Source: Candidatus Hodarchaeota archaeon (GTDB lineage: Archaea > Asgardarchaeota > Heimdallarchaeia > Hodarchaeales > YT1-057). Taken from it: 6,391 nt of DNA. Below are positions 1 to 6,234 of the stretch, piece by piece; position 1 is the stretch's first letter, and each line of letters starts with the position of its first letter. The DNA lies in assembly GCA_016839955.1 (NCBI GenBank), contig JAEOTI010000429.1, forward strand, positions 1 to 6,391, read 5' to 3'. The translations under genes were made by a program, and so were the position numbers. The notes beneath the pieces are model-generated. The model was not told the DNA's origin, searched no databases, and saw only the letters and a list, made by a program, of their open reading frames with translations.

Positions 1-22
1 CTTTTGTATCGTCATCCTGCAT
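1..22 (-). CDS. Possible start of a divergent gene (5' fragment only)
   Basis: Reading the minus strand from base 22, an ATG opens a frame giving MQDDDTK before it leaves the window. Just upstream on the same strand (bases 34-26) is GAGTTGATC, which matches an extended Shine-Dalgarno sequence at all but one base; its GAG core lies about nine bases from the ATG. That makes a gene divergent from the histidine kinase gene plausible. Only seven residues are visible, so no function can be suggested and chance cannot be excluded. Confidence 0.3.
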
Positions 23-300
23 CTTGATCAACTCAAATTCATTTTTTTATGAAGTAAATATCAAAATTTTAACTTTTGTATTCTCAATCATGTAATGTTA
101 AATCATTGTTTTATATCAAGAAAAATCAGTTACAATTTGAATTCAGCCGTATTCAAAAATAAATACTAATTAAAGAGATATTATATTAACAACCAATTCT
201 GATTTATCAATATTCAGCTAAGAGAAAACGAACACAAAAACCAGAATATCAATTTTTTACCAGACCTATGTAATAAATTCTATTATCCTGAGGGGCTTCA
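23..300. other. AT-rich intergenic region, probable divergent promoter
   Basis: No convincing reading frame is present here. The region contains a perfect 7-bp inverted repeat (TTTGAAT at 136-142, ATTCAAA at 151-157, 8-base spacer) that could be an operator or a chance AT-rich palindrome. A TATA-like stretch with purines before it (about 173-188) could serve the histidine kinase gene but would leave a leader of about 90 bases. GAGGGG at 290-295, ending five bases before the ATG at 301, is the ribosome binding site that supports that start. Confidence 0.5.
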
Positions 301-2244
301 ATGTCCAATTATAAAACCCTAAAGACAGTTAAACGACATTTCTGGTTTTTTTTAGGGTTATTTATTCTTCTGGCAATTGGAATTGCTTCAGTCTATCATA
401 AACCGAAAGGACCTGAATTTGAACCTTTAGAAAAAACTTCACAATTGTTTGGATTATCAATTATCTCTTTAATACTAATTTGGGGTATTTCTTTCCTCTT
501 AATAACTCGTTGGTTGAAAAAGAATGAAGCTGAGCGTAAAGAAACCTATTATCAAATTTATTGGGGTATAGCATTCCTAGCGTTCTCCTTAGTCTTTGTA
601 GGCCTAACTCTTACAAGTTTAAACGTTACGAAAGAGTCTCACCCTGAAATTTTCTTTATTTTCCGACAAGGAATGATTTTTTGGGTCGCTGCAATGTGGT
701 GGGGATTATCACAGATCCTACAAACTACTAAAAATATTCGAGTTATTCCAGCGTTTTTAGTCATTATCTTGTCCGAAATATGGTTTTTATACGGATTATT
801 TCTTGAAGAAGATATCGAATTGACAATGTACGGATTCTTAACCTTGGTTTTTGTTCCAATGTGTTTTAGTTTAGCTTATCTTTGGTATTTGTACTCAAAA
901 AGACGAGGTGACGTTTTCGCGAGTCGTTTCCTGGCTGGAGGACATGCTTGGTTAGGAATATGTTATCTCGCATGGGCTCCTTGGCATTTTGGGGAATTAG
1001 TATACATTTATTTCGTTTGGTATGCATTATTTACATTGTCTTTAGTAGCAATCTTCTGTGGTTTCCTATTACTTACACAAGAAGTTACTACTACTCGTCT
1101 TTCTTCTTATTCTACGAAAACATCATCTATTCCTTATACTAAAATGACTCTACCTTTTTCTGAAGAAATTCTTAACCAATCCCTTGAAATGCTGTTTATT
1201 CTCGATCAAACCCAAAAAATTAAGTTCGTTAATGATTCAGTTAAAACAAGTACAGGTTGGTCACTTGAAGACGTCCTAAATCAAAAAATCTCTAAATTTA
1301 TAGAAATAGAAGATATAGAAAAACACATGGAAGAAACAATTCTTGGGAGTGGAATTTCAACTTCAAAGGGACTTGTGAATACAAAAATGGGGGAAGTATT
1401 GAATTTTGACTTTATTCTTTTTGGACTTCCAAACCCTGAAGGAATTGTTGAACAACTTATGCTCCAAGCCCAAGGTGAAACATCAGATCACTCTCAAATA
1501 CTTCAACAAGCTGAAGAATTAGCAAAAGTTCGTACTCATTTTCTTGCTTCGTCTGCTCATGAATTTCGTTCACCATTGACTTCAATTCATGGTTTTTCAG
1601 AACTTGCTTTAAGCGGAAAATTAGGTCGTTGTTCTCAAGAGGTCCAATCCGCACTAAAAAGAATTTTACGGCTTTCTAAACGATTGGAACATTTAGTAGA
1701 CGACATTCATGATCTCTCTCGTCTAGATTCAGAAACTTTACTTTTAAGAATAGAAATAATTAATTCTCATAACTTAATTAATGAAGTCATTGAAGAAATG
1801 GGACCTATTTTTCAGAACAAAGCTATAGATATTGTTTTGGACCTAGGCAAAGTTATCAAATTTAGAGGAGATAGAGAAAGGTTACTCCAGGTTCTAAGTA
1901 ATGTTATTTCCAATTCAATCAAATTTACTCCAAGTGGGGGAATAGTAGAAATTAACGCAACTACTCTTCAAAATAAGGGAATCTATATCACAATTAAAGA
2001 TTCAGGAATTGGAGTTGAAAAAAGTGATTTAGACCTAATGTTTCAAAGGTTTTACCGTACAGAGACATCTTCTGGAGAGAAGGGATCTGGTTTAGGATTG
2101 TCCTTAGCCCGTTCTCTTGTCCATATTCATCGAGGTAAGATTTGGGCTGAATCTGAGGGTAAAAATATGGGAACAACAATCCACATTCAACTCCCCAAGG
2201 AAGGACCAATTGTTAATACAATGTCCGCATTAGATATTTTCTAA
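301..2244 (+). CDS. Membrane-bound PAS-domain sensor histidine kinase
   Basis: This 647-residue sensor kinase should autophosphorylate a histidine in response to an unknown signal and pass the phosphate to a response regulator. Hydrophobic segments at about 14-31, 48-69, 84-106, 121-140, 148-168, 177-198, 208-228 and 233-258 suggest an eight-pass membrane sensor; its exact family is not recognised. A PAS-like domain follows at about 287-392. The HisKA dimerisation domain (about 409-476) has the H-box HEFRSPL with His420 as phospho-acceptor. The HATPase_c domain (about 510-632) keeps the N-box (N534, N538), the DSGIG box (567-571) and the GSGLGL box (595-600), so the kinase looks active. The ATG at 301 has a GAGGGG ribosome binding site and begins just before the first membrane segment. 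There is no receiver domain and no response regulator gene in the window, so its partner is elsewhere, as is common for archaeal kinases. Confidence 0.93.
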   Translation: MSNYKTLKTVKRHFWFFLGLFILLAIGIASVYHKPKGPEFEPLEKTSQLFGLSIISLILIWGISFLLITRWLKKNEAERKETYYQIYWGIAFLAFSLVFVGLTLTSLNVTKESHPEIFFIFRQGMIFWVAAMWWGLSQILQTTKNIRVIPAFLVIILSEIWFLYGLFLEEDIELTMYGFLTLVFVPMCFSLAYLWYLYSKRRGDVFASRFLAGGHAWLGICYLAWAPWHFGELVYIYFVWYALFTLSLVAIFCGFLLLTQEVTTTRLSSYSTKTSSIPYTKMTLPFSEEILNQSLEMLFILDQTQKIKFVNDSVKTSTGWSLEDVLNQKISKFIEIEDIEKHMEETILGSGISTSKGLVNTKMGEVLNFDFILFGLPNPEGIVEQLMLQAQGETSDHSQILQQAEELAKVRTHFLASSAHEFRSPLTSIHGFSELALSGKLGRCSQEVQSALKRILRLSKRLEHLVDDIHDLSRLDSETLLLRIEIINSHNLINEVIEEMGPIFQNKAIDIVLDLGKVIKFRGDRERLLQVLSNVISNSIKFTPSGGIVEINATTLQNKGIYITIKDSGIGVEKSDLDLMFQRFYRTETSSGEKGSGLGLSLARSLVHIHRGKIWAESEGKNMGTTIHIQLPKEGPIVNTMSALDIF

Positions 2245-2273
2245 TTCAAAAATTAAGACTTAAAAAAACACTT

Positions 2274-2288
2274 CAAAAATAATTTTTG
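2274..2288 (+). terminator. Weak A/T hairpin after the histidine kinase gene
   Basis: CAAAAA and TTTTTG can pair around a three-base loop, 29 bases after the kinase stop codon. The stem is almost entirely A-T, but it ends in five Ts, which suits archaeal termination at T-rich tracts. This is weak evidence in an AT-rich genome. Confidence 0.3.
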
Positions 2289-2293
2289 TGGCT

Positions 2294-2328
2294 AGGAAGG
2301 AAGAAAGAAAGAGGGGATTGCTCCCCTC
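2294..2328 (-). terminator. GC-rich hairpin plus pyrimidine tract ending the minus-strand gene
   Basis: GAGGGGA (2311-2317) and TCCCCTC (2322-2328) form a perfect 7-bp stem with a 4-base loop. It lies just past the stop codon of the minus-strand gene (2335). In that gene's reading direction the hairpin is followed by an unbroken run of T and C (bases 2310 down to 2294). The GC-rich stem stands out from the AT-rich surroundings. On the plus strand no T-run follows the hairpin, so it points to the minus-strand gene, although it also lies between two convergent genes. Confidence 0.65.
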
Positions 2329-2334
2329 GTAACT

Positions 2335-2871
2335 TTAAGATTTATTCCTACGTCGGTTTGGACGTACTATTCTTGAGCCTTCCTTGTAACCTGTATTATT
2401 CATTTTATTTGAATCTTTTACTGGTTTTTGGTAATTTGCCGTTCTTGTTCTTTTCTCTCTTCGGGATCGAACATGAAGTATGTATTCTCCTCCATGGTGA
2501 CCCTGTTCAATTTTTACATCATATCCTTCTTTTCTTATATGCGAAAGAATTCGTGTCATCCTATACGGAAGTTTTTTATTGTCTTTTCGCGTTTTTCGTA
2601 TAACTGGGGATATTTCACAGGGAAATAAGCGTCGTTTTCGTTCTTCTCCTTTTTCTGTTCTTTCAGTAACGTACTCGGATCGAATTAAACGTTTTTGTTC
2701 TAATATGTTTAAGATAAACGCTGTTTTTTCGGCTGTCCATTGTAGTACTTCTGAAACCTGCGAGAGAGTTATTGCCGGCTTTTCTTGCACAAGTGAGAGA
2801 GCTCTAAGGCTTGTATGTTTTAATTCTACTTCTTTTTTAGTGGAAATTGGAGTCACATTCCTTGGGGTCAC
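2335..2871 (-). CDS. Small basic protein with probable winged-helix DNA-binding domain
   Basis: This 178-residue protein is not matched to a named family. Residues 20-84 look like a winged helix: helices at about 20-29 and 34-42, a possible recognition helix at 47-60, then RLIRSEYV and a charged wing-like loop. A second short segment (about 102-135) predicts as a helix followed by strands, and the tail from about 135 is rich in Arg and Lys and probably disordered, consistent with nucleic acid binding. A transcription regulator is the simplest reading. The soluble, charged composition and a proper terminator favour this frame over the plus-strand frames it overlaps. The start is uncertain: the GTG at 2871 has no Shine-Dalgarno site, the frame stays open upstream for 13 more codons without a standard start, and a second GTG lies five codons downstream. 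It is convergent with the histidine kinase gene and divergent from the CoA-transferase gene, so it could regulate the latter, but that is inference. Confidence 0.7.
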   Translation of the reverse strand: MTPRNVTPISTKKEVELKHTSLRALSLVQEKPAITLSQVSEVLQWTAEKTAFILNILEQKRLIRSEYVTERTEKGEERKRRLFPCEISPVIRKTRKDNKKLPYRMTRILSHIRKEGYDVKIEQGHHGGEYILHVRSRREKRTRTANYQKPVKDSNKMNNTGYKEGSRIVRPNRRRNKS

Positions 2872-2963
2872 ACCAAGGAGAATTTGGAGAAGCTTTGCTT
2901 GAGTGATAAATTATTTTTTATCCTCATATGTAATATTTTTCTCAGTATTTTTTAAGGTTCCTG

Positions 2964-2998
2964 AATCAGCATATGGATTAAAATTTAAGTTGCTGATT
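2964..2998. repeat. Inverted repeat, possible operator
   Basis: AATCAGCA (2964-2971) and TGCTGATT (2991-2998) are perfect 8-bp inverted arms separated by 19 bases of AT-rich sequence. The arms are richer in G and C than their surroundings and sit midway between two divergent genes, one of which encodes a probable DNA-binding protein. A regulator binding site is possible; an RNA hairpin or chance are the alternatives. Confidence 0.35.
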
Positions 2999-3161
2999 TG
3001 CTTCATTTCTTAAAGTTTGGCTAAAAATAACATTTTCTTGGAAACCAATCGGTTCACCAGGCTTAATAAAACAATTGGAGATTTCAGAAAAAATCGTTGA
3101 AATTCAACAGAGGATAAGCTGTATTACCAAGATTTTTTTGTTAAGTATTAGTTCACCAATT

Positions 3162-3166
3162 GAGGG
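3162..3166 (+). promoter_or_regulatory. Ribosome binding site that fixes a TTG start
   Basis: GAGGG lies seven bases before the TTG at 3174. The nearby ATG at 3168 is only one base away from it, too close to be served. Together with the match to the N-terminus of Cat2 this selects TTG 3174. Confidence 0.65.
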
Positions 3167-3173
3167 AATGCGA

Positions 3174-5030
3174 TTGAAATGGAAGGAAAAATATAATAAA
3201 AAGATTATTTCAGAAAAAGACGCAATTCAGAAAGTCAAATCGGGAAATCGAGTGTTCCTTCATACTGGTTGTGCGGAACCTCAACTCCTCATCAAAGAGC
3301 TTGCTTCTCAGGCAGGACGATTATCCGATGTTGAAATTGTTCAGATATTATCAATGGGAGAAGCACCATATGCTGAACAACAACTAATGGCATCTTTTCG
3401 ACCTAATGCATTGTTTATTGGACCTGGGTTGAGAATTGCTGGTGCAGAATGGGGATCAAGAGCGGACTATACACCAGTTTTTTTATGTAAAGTCCCAAAT
3501 TTATTCTCTGAAGGGTTAGTTCACTTAGATGTGACGTTAATCCAAGTCTCTCCCCCAGATCAATTTGGATATTGCAGCTTGGGGATTAGTGTTGATGTTT
3601 CTAAAGCAGCTGTAGAAAATGCAGAACTAGTTATTGCTGAAGTAAATGAGAATATGCCCTGTACTTACGGTGATTCGTTCATTCATGAAAAGAAAATTAA
3701 TTATTTTGTTGAATCTCAAAATAATTTACTAGAATATAATCCTGCTCCCCCTGAAGAAGTAGCCCAGGCAATTGCAAAAAATGTGGCTAAACTTATTGAC
3801 CATGGTTCAACACTTCAACTCGGAATTGGTGCTATTCCGGATGCATTACTTCCTTTTTTAAAAGAAAAAGAGAATTTAGGTATTCATACTGAAATGCTTT
3901 CCGATGGGGTAATGGAACTAATTAAAAACGGTGTTATAACAAATGAGGAAAAATCTATTCATCGTGGAAAAATAATCTGTAGTTTTGCCATGGGCTCAAG
4001 AGATTTGTATTCTTGGATGCATAATAATCCTATGTTTGAAGTAAGACCTTCTGATTACGTTAATAATCCTCAATTGATTGCACAAAATAAGAAAATGGTA
4101 GCCATTAACAGTGCTCTTGAAGTGGATTTAACGGGACAAGTCTGTGTTGAAAGTCTCGGATCTATTCCATACAGTGGTATTGGTGGTCATGTTGATTTTA
4201 TGCGTGGAGCGGCGGATGCTAATGGTAAACCTATTATTGCCATGCCATCTACGGCAAAAGGACAAACTATTTCTCGAATAGTCCCTACAATATCTACAGG
4301 AGCAGGTGTTGTTCTTGGTCGGGCTGATGTCCATTATATTGTAACAGAATATGGAATTGCATCATTATTTGGAAAAAGCCTAAGAGAACGAGCGGTCGCT
4401 TTAATTGCTATAGCCCATCCAACTTTTAGGGAAAACCTACTAGAAGAAGCTAAAAGTTTGAAACTTGTGTATCCTGATCAATTGTTACCTCAAGATCCTG
4501 GGAAGCTTTATCCTGAAGAATGCGAAATTAAGTATGAGGTAAAAGATGTTGGGGAAATCTTCTTCCGTCCCATAAAACCTACAGATGAAGCTCTCCTCAA
4601 AGATTTGTATTACTCTTTTTCAAAAGAAAGTATTCATCTAAGATTTTTTGGTGGATTGAAATCATTTCCACATCCTGAACTGATGAAACAAGTTATCGTG
4701 GATTACGATGAAGAAATTGCAGTAGTTGGTCTTATTCAAGAAAAACCTCATGTTCATGAACATGCTATTGCTTTAGGCCAATATTATCTTGATAGGGCAT
4801 CAAATACGGCAGAAGTAGCGTTTGTTGTTAACGATAAGTATCAGAGGAAGGGAATTGGTACTTTTCTATTAAAACACTTAATTATGATTGCTAAATCTAG
4901 AGGTATCAAATGTTTAACAGCAGAGGTTCTTACAGAAAATAAAGCAATGATGGCGATTTTTTATAAAAGTGGTTGTAAAGTAACTACTCGATTGAGTGAA
5001 GGGGTTTATTTAATTAGTTTAGAGCTTTGA
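3174..5030 (+). CDS. Acetyl-CoA hydrolase/4-hydroxybutyrate CoA-transferase fused to GNAT acetyltransferase
   Basis: This 618-residue protein has two parts. Residues 1-430 or so closely resemble Clostridium kluyveri Cat2 (recalled, not searched), which moves CoA between acetyl-CoA and 4-hydroxybutyrate; related enzymes use butyrate or hydrolyse acetyl-CoA. Family blocks include LGIGAIPDA (CoA-binding loop), HTEMLSDGVMEL and VTEYG. The glutamate in HTEM is residue 240, matching the Glu238 that forms the CoA thioester in the 4-hydroxybutyrate enzyme, so activity is expected. Residues about 463-618 form a GNAT domain of the kind at the C-terminus of Pat protein acetyltransferases: LRFFG, DYDEEIAVVG, and the acetyl-CoA loop QRKGIG at 557-562. 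The fusion is a known bacterial and archaeal architecture; the GNAT part may acetylate a lysine on this or another CoA enzyme (inference). TTG 3174 gives MKWKEKY, lining up with Cat2 MEWEEIY. The precise acid substrate cannot be told, so no symbol is given. Confidence 0.92.
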   Translation: MKWKEKYNKKIISEKDAIQKVKSGNRVFLHTGCAEPQLLIKELASQAGRLSDVEIVQILSMGEAPYAEQQLMASFRPNALFIGPGLRIAGAEWGSRADYTPVFLCKVPNLFSEGLVHLDVTLIQVSPPDQFGYCSLGISVDVSKAAVENAELVIAEVNENMPCTYGDSFIHEKKINYFVESQNNLLEYNPAPPEEVAQAIAKNVAKLIDHGSTLQLGIGAIPDALLPFLKEKENLGIHTEMLSDGVMELIKNGVITNEEKSIHRGKIICSFAMGSRDLYSWMHNNPMFEVRPSDYVNNPQLIAQNKKMVAINSALEVDLTGQVCVESLGSIPYSGIGGHVDFMRGAADANGKPIIAMPSTAKGQTISRIVPTISTGAGVVLGRADVHYIVTEYGIASLFGKSLRERAVALIAIAHPTFRENLLEEAKSLKLVYPDQLLPQDPGKLYPEECEIKYEVKDVGEIFFRPIKPTDEALLKDLYYSFSKESIHLRFFGGLKSFPHPELMKQVIVDYDEEIAVVGLIQEKPHVHEHAIALGQYYLDRASNTAEVAFVVNDKYQRKGIGTFLLKHLIMIAKSRGIKCLTAEVLTENKAMMAIFYKSGCKVTTRLSEGVYLISLEL

Positions 5031-5043
5031 AATTGTATCTGTT

Positions 5044-5063
5044 AAAAAAAAGGTACTTTTTAA
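5044..5063 (+). terminator. A/T hairpin after the CoA-transferase gene
   Basis: AAAAAG (5047-5052) can pair with CTTTTT (5056-5061) around the loop GTA, ending in five Ts, 16 bases beyond the stop codon. It could end the CoA-transferase transcript and separate it from the folliculin-like gene. The stem is mostly A-T, so confidence is low. Confidence 0.35.
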
Positions 5064-5064
5064 T

Positions 5065-5087
5065 GGAAAACTTTATGCTATTTATAC
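5065..5087 (+). promoter_or_regulatory. Candidate archaeal promoter for the folliculin-like/GTPase pair
   Basis: Two TATA-like elements lie here: CTTTATG (5071-5077), preceded by GGAAAA resembling a BRE, and TTTATAC (5081-5087). Either would put transcription start near 5100-5112, ahead of the ATG at 5135. A weak AAGGG (5117-5121) lies 13 bases before that ATG. Position after a candidate terminator supports a separate unit for the last two genes, but this was judged by eye. Confidence 0.3.
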
Positions 5088-5134
5088 ATTGATTAAATAT
5101 TCAATTCGTGCTGAAAAAGGGTTGAAATCTACAC

Positions 5135-6220
5135 ATGACATATAAATGGGTAATAACTGTCTTTGATGAAGGTTATGGTCCTATTTCAGCAGTTTACGAT
5201 GAAGAATTGGATAAAAATACTGCAATAACAGTCTCGATTAGAGCTTTAATTATTGGAGGAAGTTTTCAAGCGGGAAAAGGATATGCAGAAGGCTCTGGAA
5301 TTGTCCCTCTCTCAGGACACCAAAATATTTACACATTTTTCTTTACAGCTCCGAATTCTCGTGCGAGAGGGAAAGAATGCCCAGCAGCAATTAGTTTTAT
5401 GGCAGATGAACAGAATTCACTGAATCTCTTCCGGGATGCATCGATCTTATTTCATATTTCTAATGAACTTGCTAAAGCAATTCGACCCATATTAAGTGAA
5501 AGTGACCCTCCAGGTAAAGGTATTAATAAACAACGACTAAAACAGGTCGTACATGAATTCTCCTTAAATGATCAACTTTTACGGTTAAAAATTGCTTCTC
5601 CAATATCGCAAAAAGAGAAACCTCAATTGGGAAGTATTAGATATCTTATCCGGAATGTTGGAAATCTTGAAGAGGCAGTTTTTGGGATTATTACCGGTCG
5701 ACCAATAGCAGTCATTGGAGAAAAACCAGAAGTTCATCTCGCAATTAATTCTTTACAATTCTTTGCACCTCATCGAGAAATAGTGGTCTTACCATGGGTA
5801 GAAAACGAAGAAAATCACCAAGCGGACATAATTGGCGCAGATCCCTCTATTACACCTCAATTAGAAGATTTTATTCTTGTACATTTAGATAAGGGCATAG
5901 TCTTTGGTGGTAGAAAAAATTCCGCTTGTGCTAAACTTATTGAAGAAATTCGTGGCTTAAAAACTGAGGTTGCGGCTAAGATTATTAAAAAACGCGTGAA
6001 TTGGTTTTTAATTAACTCTTTGGCCATAACATCGATGGGGCAGGATGATGAAGAAGCACTTAAGAAATTTCATTTTATGATTAGAGAAATTGACCGTGAA
6101 AGTTTATTTCTTATAGTTGCTCTAATTGAAAAAACTAATCCAATTTTAGCAACAAAAATGATATCACAATTGGAAGATCCAAGAATATTGAAAGGCATCC
6201 TAGAACTTCCAACTATCTAA
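5135..6220 (+). CDS. Folliculin-like (FLCN/SMCR8 class) longin-DENN protein, probable GTPase regulator
   Basis: This 361-residue cytosolic protein has no signal peptide or membrane segment. Residues 1-120 read as a longin domain. They begin VFDEGYGPISAVYDEEL, which lines up with the human folliculin N-terminus (FCELHGPRTLFCTEVL, recalled), and contain TFFFTAPNSRARG, which lines up with TFFIKDSLARG of folliculin. The Arg of that ARG is R78 here and R164 in folliculin, its reported catalytic arginine finger. After a helical linker (about 121-165), residues about 166-275 resemble the DENN core: a helix, then GRPIAVIGE, FFAPHREIVVLPW, ADIIGADP and FILVHLDKG. Residues 277-361 are helical, like the C-terminal DENN part. 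It is much shorter than folliculin (579) because the long loops are absent. In eukaryotes such proteins are GAPs for Rag or Arf-type GTPases; an Arf-like GTPase gene follows 14 bases downstream, which suggests its target. Known: the eukaryotic roles. Inferred: homology and GAP activity. Alternatives are another longin-DENN class with exchange or scaffold function. Confidence 0.7.
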   Translation: MTYKWVITVFDEGYGPISAVYDEELDKNTAITVSIRALIIGGSFQAGKGYAEGSGIVPLSGHQNIYTFFFTAPNSRARGKECPAAISFMADEQNSLNLFRDASILFHISNELAKAIRPILSESDPPGKGINKQRLKQVVHEFSLNDQLLRLKIASPISQKEKPQLGSIRYLIRNVGNLEEAVFGIITGRPIAVIGEKPEVHLAINSLQFFAPHREIVVLPWVENEENHQADIIGADPSITPQLEDFILVHLDKGIVFGGRKNSACAKLIEEIRGLKTEVAAKIIKKRVNWFLINSLAITSMGQDDEEALKKFHFMIREIDRESLFLIVALIEKTNPILATKMISQLEDPRILKGILELPTI

Positions 6221-6221
6221 C

Positions 6222-6226
6222 GGAGG
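6222..6226 (+). promoter_or_regulatory. Strong ribosome binding site implying a CTG start
   Basis: GGAGG begins one base after the stop codon of the upstream gene and lies eight bases before CTG 6235, the only usual-type near-cognate start in the GTPase frame ahead of its P-loop. The TTG at 6230 is in another frame and meets a stop after two codons. Confidence 0.65.
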
Positions 6227-6234
6227 AAATTGAA

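Larger units (their letters stand above)
2872..3173. other. Divergent intergenic region between the winged-helix and CoA-transferase genes
   Basis: About 300 bases without a convincing gene. It should hold promoters for both flanking genes. AT-rich TATA-like stretches occur at about 2904-2920 (minus direction) and about 3022-3031 and 3062-3071 (plus direction), none decisive. It contains the 8-bp inverted repeat at 2964-2998. The CoA-transferase frame stays open back to a TTG at 3075, but the added 33 residues have no counterpart in the family and that TTG has no ribosome binding site, so this stretch is treated as leader. Confidence 0.5.

Noticed and set aside
948..1142. Plus-strand frame of 64 codons inside the histidine kinase gene
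   Set aside because: It lies wholly within the membrane-sensor coding region in another frame, with a hydrophobic low-complexity product and no RBS support.
1457..2209. Two minus-strand frames opposite the kinase domain
   Set aside because: The plus-strand frame carries all the kinase motifs; these are antisense shadows without domain features.
2286..2902. Three overlapping plus-strand frames (2286-2603, 2428-2628, 2579-2902)
   Set aside because: They lie opposite the minus-strand gene at 2335-2871, give Phe/Ser/Cys-rich translations typical of antisense reading, and have no ribosome binding sites or recognisable motifs.
3042..3054. Short palindrome AACC-AATC-GGTT upstream of the CoA-transferase gene
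   Set aside because: Only four base pairs per arm; too short to separate from chance.
4128..4334. Minus-strand frame opposite the CoA-transferase
   Set aside because: It overlaps a strongly conserved coding region on the other strand, and its product shows no recognisable motif.
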